Shown here: positions 1 through 10,600 of the stretch, in pieces
Numbering within the stretch: position 1 is the first letter of the stretch
Layout of the letters: the number at the start of each line of letters is the position of its first letter
NCBI GenBank assembly: GCA_013407085.1
Contig: JACCGJ010010774.1
Span: 1-64,000, forward strand
From: Atriophallophorus winterbourni
Taxonomy: Eukaryota > Platyhelminthes > Trematoda > Plagiorchiida > Microphallidae
DNA: 64,000 nucleotides
Direction of reading: 5' to 3'
Notes under the pieces: generated by a model
Told to the model about the DNA's origin: nothing
The model's database searches: none
Seen by the model: the letters and a program-made list of their open reading frames with translations, nothing else
Translations under genes and position numbers: made by a program

Positions 1-2035
1 AGGAAAAGCAGATAAGCAAGCGCGTGAAAAAAGGGAAAGCAGGCAAGCGGAATATGCAAAAGCAAATGCGCAAAAAGCAGCTTGTTTTTGTAGTTTCACT
101 GCATGCGATTTTTTGTTTTTTTATATAAAATAATACCGCATAACAATTATGACACACATAATAAAATACACTGGCTGTCGCCACTGACTTCGGTTTGTAG
201 CCATATCGCGTAAGGTTTCCAGCCAACTATTAGGTTGAGCTTTTGGACCCCACCCAGGCAAACGAATACGCCCAACTGAGCCTAGCGCTACGGTGAGTTT
301 CTTCATCCCAACGCGCCACGTCATGGACTGGCCACCCGATCTTTTCTCCCAGCTTCTGTCAGGCTCTGCGAATAAGGCGCGGTACGGTAAACGGTGAGTA
401 GGCATTCTTAATACATGTCCCAACCATCGCAATCGAGCAAGCATTTCTCTCAGTCCATGGCCACCTGGTCCTAACACCCGCTTGCAGACATCTATATTTG
501 TAACACGATGCTGCCACCGAATGCGAGCAATTCTACGCAGGCAACGGGTATCAAAAACAGAAAGCCGAGGGACATCTTCCGCTCGAATAGACCAGGTTTC
601 GCAGCCATAAAGGAGTGTAGCACGCGCAACTGCGTTGTACACTCGGCCTTTAGTATGGAGTGAAACATCGCGTCGACGCCACAGGTGGCGAAGGTTAGCA
701 AACGCTGCACCCGCTTTGCGAACACGATCTCGTCCTCGACACAACCGCCAGCGGAGATACAACTGCCAAGGTAAACAAAGCTGTCGACCAATTCAAGATT
801 GACATCGCACACAGTTAGGTTTGGAAGAGAGCCGCTCCAATCCTGGGTAAGTGTTTTACACTTGTTAGGCGCAAAGCACATGCCATACCTTGAAGCTCCA
901 AGTGCCAGGCGGTCCAGGGCTTGTTGCATTATATGAGGGTCATCTCCCAGAAGTGCGATGTCATCGGCATACTCTAGATCGGTCGCTCGCTCACCCGGCA
1001 GAAGTTCAACACCTGTGCCCACCAGTCCAGCTAAAGCTTTTCTCAGGACATCGTCTATCGCGAAGTTAAAAAGGAACGGCGAGATAGGGCAGCCCTGCCG
1101 CACCCCGCTGGAGATATTGAACGAGGAAGACAATTGTCCGTACGCTCGAACCCTGCCCGAAATTTGGCAATATAATGCTTTCAAGATCCAAACATACTTC
1201 TCGGGCACTCCATGTCTCAGTAGACAGTTCCAAAGACTTTCACGATCGATTGAATCGAATGCCGCTCGGATTTCAAGGAATACCACGATAGTTGGTTTAC
1301 GAAAAGTGTGGCGTTGCTCCAGTAACTGACGGAGTGTGAAAATTTGATCTATGCACCCTCGGCCGGCACGAAACCCAGTTTGCTCCTCACGGATTTGCTC
1401 TTCCCGTTTGGTACTCAATCGGTGACGCAGAATGGACGCCAGTATTTTAGGAGCTACTGAAATGAGACTGATACCCCGATGATTTTCACAGGAATCGCGC
1501 CGTCCCTTTTTGAAAATCGGAGCAATTACCGATTCTCTCCAAGGGATCGGAACGCGTTCCTCAGCCCATATGTTGGCGAACAGCGCTTGAAGTTCACGAA
1601 CTAAAGCGAAACCGCCATCTTTGAACAATGACGGAGGCAAAGCATCAGCACCTGATGCCCGATGGCGCTTAAGGCTCCGGACTACACTGTAAATCTCTGA
1701 TTGAGTCGGAACCTCAAGAGAAATCGACCATGGGGTACAGTGTTCCGTATTCTCGAAATCAGTGGGTGCAGAAGGCCAGTTAAACTGTGCTTCAAAATGT
1801 TCTGCCCATCGCTCCATGCGTCTGTGCATGTTAAAAACTGGCAAACCATCTGCTTCACGTATCAACTCACTGATGCCTGGTCGCCCGCTTCCAGTTATTC
1901 TGATGAGTTGGAACAATTTTCTGAAATTGCCTACAGCTGCCGCAGATTCCATTTCCGTAGCTTTAGAACTCCACCAACTTTCCCTGTCGGTTCTCAAACT
2001 GGCAACCAGTTTACGTTTAATAATCTGGTTTGATG
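1..2035 (-). pseudogene. 5'-truncated RTE-like non-LTR retrotransposon (RT domain, C-terminus, 3' UTR)
   Basis: Read on the minus strand, the region encodes the linker and reverse transcriptase of an RTE-like element (about 2030 down to 740), then the C-terminal domain in another frame (about 750 down to 160, with LLYGCETW and LRWLGHVLRM). A frameshift near 730-750 separates the two. Visible RT motifs are SGVRQGCPISPFLFN and EYADDIALL. The motif A aspartate expected in F-L-D-I is glutamate (FLEIRAAFDS near 1275). The endonuclease is absent, so the copy is 5'-truncated inside the linker, next to a TA-rich tract. About 130 bp of 3' UTR occupies the window start and may run past the edge. Fragments of the same 3' end occur at 4858-5200 and 17575-17830. 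RTE assignment rests on motif style only. The copy is dead. Confidence 0.85.
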
Positions 2036-2045
2036 TCGCTTTCGA

Positions 2046-2113
2046 TCTAGTATATATATAATATTTATATATAGCGACCGATATATAATATACCTATATC
2101 TCTATATATCATA
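2046..2113. repeat. TA-rich simple repeat
   Basis: Imperfect (TA)n tract between the truncated RTE-like element and the PIGV gene. Confidence 0.8.
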
Positions 2114-2115
2114 TT

Positions 2116-2195
2116 GATGATAATATTAACATTGATTATGATCTTTTGTGGCTATGATGATAATATTAACATTGATTATGATCTTTTGTGGCTAT
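2116..2195. repeat. Two perfect 40-bp tandem copies
   Basis: The unit beginning GATGATAATATTAACATTGA is present twice head-to-tail with a period of 40 bp and no mismatch. It lies about 55 bp upstream of the proposed PIGV start codon, in the presumed promoter or 5' UTR. Perfect identity suggests recent slippage or duplication. Confidence 0.9.
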
Positions 2196-2248
2196 TCTGA
2201 TTGTTCAACCTATTTCTTTTTGTCTTTTAGCCCTAAATTTCAACCAAT

Positions 2249-5200
2249 ATGCTCAAAGCTGAACTACAGTTGATCCGCTACGCATTTCTCATACGTTTAT
2301 TTGTATTTTTCATGCAGGTTTGCTGTTGCTTCCGGTAATATTTTGCAGATCCTAATTGCCCCGTTTCCTGATCACGCAGCTGATGCTTTTCAACCGCCAT
2401 CCTCAGATTTGTCATCGCCTATAAATTCTGTTCTTTCCTATTTTCTCCGTGGCTATCGTCGCTGGGATGCAATATATTTCTGCTTTATTGCTCGTTGGGG
2501 CTATATTTATGAACAGTCTTTAGCGTTTTTCCCTTTACTTCCTATTGTTCTGAATTTTTTCGAAAAATTAACGCATCCTTTATTCAAAGATTTGCTGAGT
2601 TCCGATTTACTGATTTTGGTATGCGGCATACTTTTTAATCAGGTTTGTGGGGTGATAACTACGGTGTTGCTCTATCGCCTCAGTTTAATTGTTCTGGGTT
2701 CCCAAAGAGTGAGCTATTGCGCAGCTCTTCTATATTGTGTTAATCCGGCTTTGATATTTTTCTGCACAGTATATTCTGAATCACTCTTTTTTCTTCTTTT
2801 ATTGATCGGTTTACTTTTCTACGAAAAGCGCCAAACATTTTTAGCTTCTGTATTCTTCTCACTGACTTGCGCATGCAGAAGCAACGGGTTAATAAATGTT
2901 GGATACTTGGTTTATATATTATGGACAAGTGGCATTGGAGGCTTGATTTGGAACAAGCAATCTGCTGCAACGACAATACGATCATCTTTGTCATTTGTAT
3001 GGGCTTGTTTTGCTTGGTGGTGTAAACTGTCACTTATCGTTCTTCCGTATACCTTGATGTGCTTGCTTTGCATCGCACCATTCTTCCTATTTCAAGCATA
3101 CGCTTACTGTTTGTACTGCTCGAAATTGCCTTTTGGATTGGCAGATTGGATTTTACCAAAGCCACCAGCAACTGAACTGATACAGTTCGGAATCGAATCT
3201 GGTTATCGGTTTCCTTTCTCTCTATCTTTTTCCACTGTGGAAAACTATTCGAAACTTTCTCCTCCCTGGTGTCTTTCCGACACTCCTCTATCCTATTCAC
3301 ATATTCAGTCAAGTTATTGGAATGTCCGGCTCTTTGGATACTTTGAATTAAAACAAATACCAAATTTTCTTCTGACCGCGCCGGTTGTTGTGCTTGGCAT
3401 TGCTTGTGCATCGTCATTTTACTCTCGCGCCCCTAGAGCTTACTTGACGTTGGGCTTACGAGCTGAATGCGAGAAGGATCGACAACTGGTTCCGTACATA
3501 TTTCATATGCTATTTCTCATGATGTATGGAATCACCCATATAAATGTTCAGGTAAGTTTCCTGTTGTTCTCATATGACAACTTTTCTTTTTTTTCGCTAT
3601 ATGTACGCACTCAATCATATTACTCTATCAACATATATAATGATTGTCTAAATGAATGTTTGAACTGCTTGTTAGATGTTATCCTATGCTACATAAAACA
3701 TATTGCTCGGCATACAATTGATCATAGCCATCGTGCGTTGGGTTTAAATGCAATTTTCGTCCTGCGTATTGTAGCCATTTCGCTAGTACGTCTAACACAA
3801 TTTGTTCTGTTCCATCTTTTATTTTGATGCAAGCTATGAATAAGTTGTTTCTTTTTTAATATTATTTACCCGTTCACTGGTTTGCCCCTCGGCCAATTTA
3901 CCTTTCGCGGGAGTTAAACTTGTTCCGGATGATAGGGCTACCGGTCTAGAGTATGTGAATGGCATTCGGCTCCTAGCAAATGACTCTGAACCGTCTGGCA
4001 CCCGAAGCTTCAAACCACGGTATGTGCTTTGCACAAAACTTTCGAATACTTACCATGATTAGAGCGATTGTCTCCCGAGTCTGATTATCTGTGATAGCAA
4101 TCATAAACTGACTGATAGCTTCGTTTACCACCACAGTTTTGTTCGATTTTGACAGCGAGTTGTGGATGAAGTGGATTCCATGGTTCTTTTTTTCTCTCAT
4201 CATGTACCTTCTTCATGGTATACTTGTTGGCACACCGTCTGTAAAGACTTGTGTGAAATAATACTAATAATAATAATACAGTTTTGTTCGCTGATGGTTG
4301 CGTTGAGGGCGAGATCTCAGTGTGTACGCAAAGTTAGTGTAGCACTCGCTAATCTTCACGATGCGATCTTTCGCCTTATATTATAGTCGAGTTTACAATG
4401 CAGTCTTTCGTACCATTATTCTCTCTTGCTACTCAACCCTGTATATACGAACGGAATATGCCCGTCTTCTTATAATTGATAACCGTTAATGGCAAAAGAT
4501 AGCTCGCGTTCGGTGTCTGCTGTTATGACAAAGAGTCCGCGGATTGAGAGGAGTGGTGATGCTAGTTCGTTTGTGATGGCTGGGACACGCTTTAATAATG
4601 TCCCATCGCCACACAGCGCCTCATTCGCAAAGCCAGGGAACGACAGATTGTGTATGAACTCACAAGCCTGATCCAGGCGAAATTCCGCACAACCAGAGAT
4701 TGCACATGGGGGAAGATACTGTCAGGTTGCCCAGGCCTAGACAGATATAAAAAGCATAAATGGCAATGAGACACCAGTGTATTTCAGCATGAAGTTCACT
4801 AACGGTGGGCGATCAATTTAGCACGGTTAGCCCTTTAGCACAGGAGTACTGCGACAAGGAACAACAATCGGGCTTATATCAGTTATGCGACACAGTCTGG
4901 TGAAGATGTTCACCGTAGCGTTAGACTCAGAGAGATATGTTTCGCCTGGGCTGCGTCCAAAATATCCACCTAATAGTTGGTTGGGGACCTTACGTGATAT
5001 GACTGCATACGGAAGCCAATGGAACAAAGATTGTTCATTATGCGTGTCATAATTTTATGTTATTCTACTGTACCATAAAAAACAAAATTGCATACAGCGA
5101 ACTACAAAAAGCTGCTTTTTAGACTCTGACATATTTTGCTCGCCTGGTTTTGTTCACGTGTTTGCTCATATGCTTTTCCCGCTTCATGTTGTTTGACACT

Positions 5201-6475
5201 TTGTCAGACTCCAGATCTATACAGCATGATGATGGATGTCCAATTGTGTAGTGCTCCTGTTCTATATTTGGAATGTTGTGTTACTTCTATTGCCACTGGC
5301 AATAAACTAAAGGTATTCTCAACCTCACTGTCAATTTCTTAGAGATCAGTCTTGAGCCTGGCTCGGTTGCAGCCAATGACTCTGTCGCATTGCCGGACTG
5401 AACTATCGTGCTAGCTGATTTACTATACTTGTCTTCTTCTGTCTTATACTAACCTCAAAATTTGTACTTACTTTTAGGTGTACAATACTTTTCACTGCAT
5501 AGGTAACAACCTACCCTATTGAATTGTCAACATTAATAAACTGCTTTCGGGAACACGATCGAGTCATGGTCATTATCCATTTCTCATACTTGTCTAAGCC
5601 TGGGCAGTATCTTCGCATAGGTGCAGTCTCTGACAGTGCGGTGCATATAGGCTTGTTTCATGCTATACTTCATATTGCATAGACATCGCCCTACTTCAAT
5701 GCCCGCAAATTGCCTACCTACTACACACTGCAGATTCCTTGTCTTTATTACATTCATAACTTTACATCGAGGGCTAGAAAATCTGCCCGTAGCTCAACCC
5801 CCGTGCATCCGCTCGGTCTCTGCGTTATTCCAAATTTTCAATTTCATGCATGCCTCTTTTGATAGGGGACTCAAACCCAAACAAATTCACAACAGCTTCT
5901 CTATCTGCAATCGGTACTTGAATGAGCTATGAAGGGTAATCAGATATAAGAGAGTGTGATACAAATATATTATTGTGTCTATTTTGCCTACGCTCTACCA
6001 ATCGAGCTTCGTCGCATGGTCAGATCAGATATAGTTTGCACAACCGCAGTCAGCGTTTCTTCCTGTAACATAAACACACACCAGGGTAAGATGTATAATC
6101 CCTAGTTCATTGTTGCTTATCGTTTTACACAAATTTATAAACGAGCAACTACGTAACTTTTCTATCGATTGTATTATTTCATTCAATCGTCAGGTGCTCA
6201 CGCGCATTCTGTTTTCTTCATGCCCGGTCCTCTACTGGTTCGCCGCGTATGTGATCAGTTCCGCTCCACAATGGCGCCAGCTCGAAGGTTTCGATGCACC
6301 CATCTCTTTAGCACACGGGAGAATTTCTCCACGTTTGAGTGATTTATTGAAACTTTTCTCTTTGCTGAACCCACGCAACTACCCGCTGAAGAGACAGAAG
6401 CTTGTTGTTTTTTATTTTCTAGGATATGCCTCAATCGGCTGCTTGCTTCACTCGAAATTTTTGCCGTGGACTTGA
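2249..6475 (+). CDS. PIGV: GPI mannosyltransferase 2 (PIG-V)
   Basis: PIG-V transfers the second mannose, from dolichol-phosphate-mannose, onto the GPI-anchor precursor in the ER lumen; it is a multi-pass ER membrane enzyme. Exons: possible 2249-2268, then 2318-3551 (ends CAG|GTAAGT) and 6194-6475 (after TCGTCAG, TGA stop). Total about 511 residues, close to the vertebrate size of about 490. Family signatures: RWDAIYF followed by GYIYE and AFFP near the N-terminus, CRSNGL, YYWN-like SYWNV, ELKQIPNFLL, and the terminal HSKFLPWT. Long hydrophobic segments run throughout. Exons 2 and 3 join in phase at the conserved INVQ-VLTR position. Exon 1 is uncertain: the ATG at 2249 works only with a 49-nt intron whose donor is GTTGAT. 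The 2.6-kb intron 2 holds a SINE-like copy and an RTE fragment. The gene converges on LRWD1. Confidence 0.93.
4651..4856 (+). repeat. SINE-like repeat copy 1
   Basis: In PIGV intron 2. It has the family core CACAAGCCTGATCCAGGC, then GATACTGTCAGGTTGCCC, and the downstream GATCAATTTAGCACGG block. Strand is given relative to the reference copy at 29291-29523, whose true sense direction is uncertain. Confidence 0.85.
4858..5200 (+). pseudogene. RTE-like 3'-end fragment in PIGV intron 2
   Basis: On the plus strand this matches the last codons and 3' UTR of the minus-strand element at the window start: ACCTAATAGTTGGTTGGGG, CCTTACGTGATATG, then AACTACAAAAAGCTGCTTTT and a CTTTTCCCGCTTC block. Similarity begins close to the end of SINE-like copy 1. 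No open frame survives; it is a diverged, 5'-truncated insertion. Confidence 0.8.
5584..5662 (-). repeat. SINE-like repeat copy 2 (partial)
   Basis: Reverse orientation, only the block from CTAAGCCTGGGCAG to GGCTTGTTTCATGC is preserved. Diverged, in PIGV intron 2. Confidence 0.7.
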
Positions 6476-6688
6476 ATTATTTTTCTCTTGTGGGTCGTTT
6501 GGTAATATACTAGTTTATTGTTGACAAGTTTATGCATTTATTTTTGATAAAATTTCCAAAAATCTCGCGTTTTTCTTTTGATGAACCATCGGTGCACGTG
6601 AGATTGATTAGCGCTTCCGTCTGAAGCAGCACTCTGCATGCCATCGCGTCGCTCCTGTGCATTTTGTTCCACTCCATGAAACTACTTC

Positions 6689-6694
6689 AATAAA
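6689..6694 (+). promoter_or_regulatory. Candidate PIGV polyadenylation signal
   Basis: AATAAA hexamer 214 bp downstream of the PIGV stop codon on the coding strand. Position is plausible; use is inferred. Confidence 0.5.
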
Positions 6695-6830
6695 TACTGT
6701 TACACAAAACCACGTGGATTACGCGGCGCCTAAGATCACGAATCATTCAAGCCGGTGATTTTTGAATCGAGTGTATCGGTCTATAGACGTTGCACTTTAT
6801 TACATTATTATTCCTGTTCTTTTTTCTTTT

Positions 6831-6957
6831 TATCTGTCTAGGTCTGACAGTATCTTAGCCGTGTCTGGGCAAACTGACAGTATCTTAGCACACGTGCAGT
6901 CTGATTGTGAGGCACTTTGCCTAGATCAGGCTTGTGCTTTCATGCCATACCATACAT
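6831..6957 (-). repeat. SINE-like repeat copy 3
   Basis: Reverse copy with TATCTGTCTAGG, an internally doubled CTGACAGTATCTTAGC block and GATCAGGCTTGTGCTTTCAT. The doubling is a private change of this copy. Confidence 0.8.
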
Positions 6958-7602
6958 GATCACCAATGGAATACGAACAATGGTCTTGATATAACGATTT
7001 CCCACAACCACTGTCCACTACAATTTGGTGTAACCCAACCGCGAACAGTCTGGATTCACAACAGAACTGAAAACGTATTATCGGTGTTTATGTAGATGCC
7101 GCTTTTAGACGTACCATCAACGGTTAAATGCATGCGTTAATGATATTGTCGAAATAAAATGCGCCAATTAATCAGGCAATTTAACCAGACGGCTATCATC
7201 TGGTTTCTAAGAAAATCTTGCGATTTCAAGTGTTGTTATTACTCTCCTGAGCGATACACTAGAAACCTTATGCACAATCAGCCCCCGTTGACTAACTAGG
7301 CTTAACACTAAAATGAGCGAGAATAAAAACAGATCTGTCACGCAAACAGCTGTTACAGGCTGTATTTATATTATTTAGGGAGACAACATGGACCAATCAG
7401 AATCAAGAACCAAAACCTACAAATATGATATTTCCCTGAAACTTCCCAAGACAAATTATGCTTGGCAAATGAGACTTGTACCACAAAACCACTACAATCA
7501 CAGCAATATTCATTTGATAGAATTTTATATTTACGCAGAGGGAAGATACATGTACAATAGAAATAACAGTCATAGATATAAAACGTATATAACGACATAA
7601 AT

Positions 7603-10600
7603 CTATCCGGAAAATTTCCAGATACAGACTAAATTGTTATCGGTGACTGCGACCAGATATTGTCCATCGTGGCTAATATCGGTCGCATTGACGACGGGGT
7701 TTTTAAATCCGGATGTGATGCTTTCCTTCATCGGAGCGTCGTCATCCTTGGCACCACCGACACTACACTCGGGCCATTCCAAAATCTGACGACGAAAAAA
7801 GAAGGTATACGATTTATGGCGTATCAAACACAATCCTGAATCCAAGCAAATTGCAGCAAGGTTAAAGATTGTACGTGGTCTGAGGTACTGTCAGGTTGCC
7901 CTAGCCTAGACACAAAGGAAAAAGATAGCAGCAATAACAAAGCGTTCAATAATTTATAAACGTTCGCAAAACTTGATTGAATGCATAGTCCATTCGAGAA
8001 GTAGGCACCCCATCTAATAATTAAGTCCCAGCCTCCCCATCTTTTAGGATTTTACTTTTTTCATGGTGATAGTTGAGCATTTGGTAATTGTTACCGGTCT
8101 CTGATGATGCTAAAGCATATTAAGGATACACAGAAAATTCCAATGACCGTTCGCTGCCAATATCGCACACGTACTTTTATGGGTTTCACTTTGAATTTGC
8201 GCGAATCCTCTTCAACGTATTTCTGCAGATCATAGAGCCAAATGGTTCCCTCATTATCACCACACACCACCGTGTAGAGATTGCTGCAAGCGGTGACATT
8301 GATGTAAATCTCATCCGTATTCTGCCAACGCAACTGACCACGAATTTCCACAGGGACTGGCTTTTTGCTCGGGGTGGAGCGTCTGATTCGTTGAGAAACC
8401 TAAAATGAAATGATAGATGAAGGATTCGTCCAAATGACCCATGAAGCGTCACAGCTGTGCTCCCATGCATCGGGTAAGAAAGTACGCACAGGACCCGCTA
8501 ATTTGGAAATCGCAAAAAAGTTTGAAGTCACTGTTCAGCGAGATCACACTGTTTTAAAACAGACATACTACAAACACGACAACATCGCCCACGATTTGTA
8601 TTTGTAGTCGATATACCAGAAACAGTCACTCGTGACGAAATGAGATTCAAATGAATGTTGTTGTAATCAAAGTACTAGAACGCATTCAACTTTAACATCC
8701 ACAGTAAGAGCATGTGAAACTTAACCGAATTATGAAACAATACCTGCGCATAATCGACCACGTAAAGTTCACCCTCCTCAACACACTTCACGACGATCAA
8801 GTTGTCGCTCAATCGTGCCAATCCATCAAAACATGGTTCGTGCCGAGTAGGGATCTTCATTTCGAGATCAGGTTGTCTACAAGATTGAACAAAAGCGAAA
8901 TTAGCCAGCGGTAGGGTTGCATCATCGGTGGAATCAGGACAATCTGTCAACATACCTTTCTTCGCTCGATTTCTGTTTACGGAAATCGGAGAAATTCCAA
9001 GAGAAAATACCATCTTCACACCCAGCAACCAGTGTTTCGAACTTGGGCAGGAATATTAAATTCAGCACGGGGTTCAATTGCGGTCTCGGACAAGCCAGTT
9101 TCATGAGAAGTTGGTGTCGGGTGCGATATTCCGGAGCAGATGGAATACCAATATCCCACACATAAATCATGGCCTGTGGAAAAGATTTAGATGGAATGTA
9201 TAAATTCAGTTAAGTCAGTGACTGTGCAAATCTTTACTGGCAAGAGAAGGAAACCGATTTTGAGAATTTTCATCATTTTCGTGACTGCTACCATTGTCGG
9301 TTAGAATATCTAGAACTGAAATCGCCAGGTAACAGCGCGTGTATTTAGACAGTTGTGTTCCACATAGGCGATAATACTAAATGTAATGCCACAAGTAGTA
9401 GCTAAAAGACGAAAACTCGCTGCCGTCTCGTCACTATTATCGTTTACATATTTTCAGAGTCAACGCGACAAGTTCATTGAGCGTGACAGTTTTCTGGCCC
9501 CCTGGTTCGCGCATTATACTCATTTATTTCAATACATTCGTGATGTAACTAGTAATACATCGAGAATAAACATACCGATATAAAAAGACTCGAGAATGAA
9601 ATGCATTTAGGAATTCCGGGTCTTATTTAAGTAGAAAACCACAAGCCATACAAAGTGCCACACAGTGATAGACTACATGTATTCTAAGATACCCGAAAGT
9701 TTCCAGCGCGTTTCCGCACCGGCAAATCAATGACAAGTACGCACCTTGGAATCTCCAGAGAACAAAATGGTTGGCTTTTCTGGATGGAAAATCATGCACG
9801 CGACATCGTCCTTATGACCTCGCATCTCGGCGTAGCAGACCAATTGTTCGGGGTGTAGCAAACGGATTTCACGCAACTTGCCCGCTGCAGCGAGCAGATT
9901 GGTTCTGTGTCCGACAGCCATTTCTACGGTGGTCCACGCAAGCGAATAGAATTCCTGTAGCGAAGGATGAATACAAATTAAGAACTCGATGCATTTGTGA
10001 ACCACACAATGGATCAAGCGAGGTGTCGTAGGAAGGTTTGAAGAGGCAAAAAATTAGCAAGCACAAACAGTAAATAACTTTAGTAGCTTCATCATAGGCG
10101 ATTATGCGATTATATCAACACTACATTATAGATCAAATTGGGTACAATATACGTTGTCGGCATCAGTGTCTCCTGATTGTATCCAGATTATGGTATGAAA
10201 GCACAAGCCTGATCCAGACAAAGTGTGCACAGTCAGAGACTGCACGTGGGCTAAGATACTGTCAGGTTGCCCAGGCCTATACATATATTAGGAAGAAAAA
10301 AGAACAGACCAACTCCTGGCCTGCAAACGGGGTCGTGTGATCTTGCGGAACTGCTTCTACTGACAGGAGACCAGGCGAAGCGGTTGACTGGGGTCTCAAA
10401 ACCAATTAATTACAGGAAAGTGGAGCTTGTAAACCATGAAGGCTGTACACCGAGGAGAGGGAAAGCCCTTATCTCAAACCGCCACTGCGTTGCGGCTACA
10501 TTAATCACGGAAAGACATTAGGATCAACCTCACGGAAAACAGCCGGAGTCCGTTAGGCAGTCTGAAGTTGTATTCAACTTCGTGCTGGCATCGTTGTCCA

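Larger units (their letters stand above)
6476..7602. other. Intergenic DNA between convergent PIGV and LRWD1
   Basis: No coding exon recognised. It holds the PIGV 3' UTR with a polyadenylation hexamer at 6689-6694, a reverse SINE-like copy at 6831-6957, and the presumed LRWD1 3' UTR near 7380-7602. The short ORFs here have no recognisable family. Confidence 0.7.

Noticed and set aside
2740..3417. Minus-strand ORFs opposite PIGV
   Set aside because: They are antisense shadows of the well-supported PIGV exon 2.
7388..7600. 70-residue plus-strand ORF downstream of LRWD1
   Set aside because: Lies in the presumed LRWD1 3' UTR, antisense, with no family signature.
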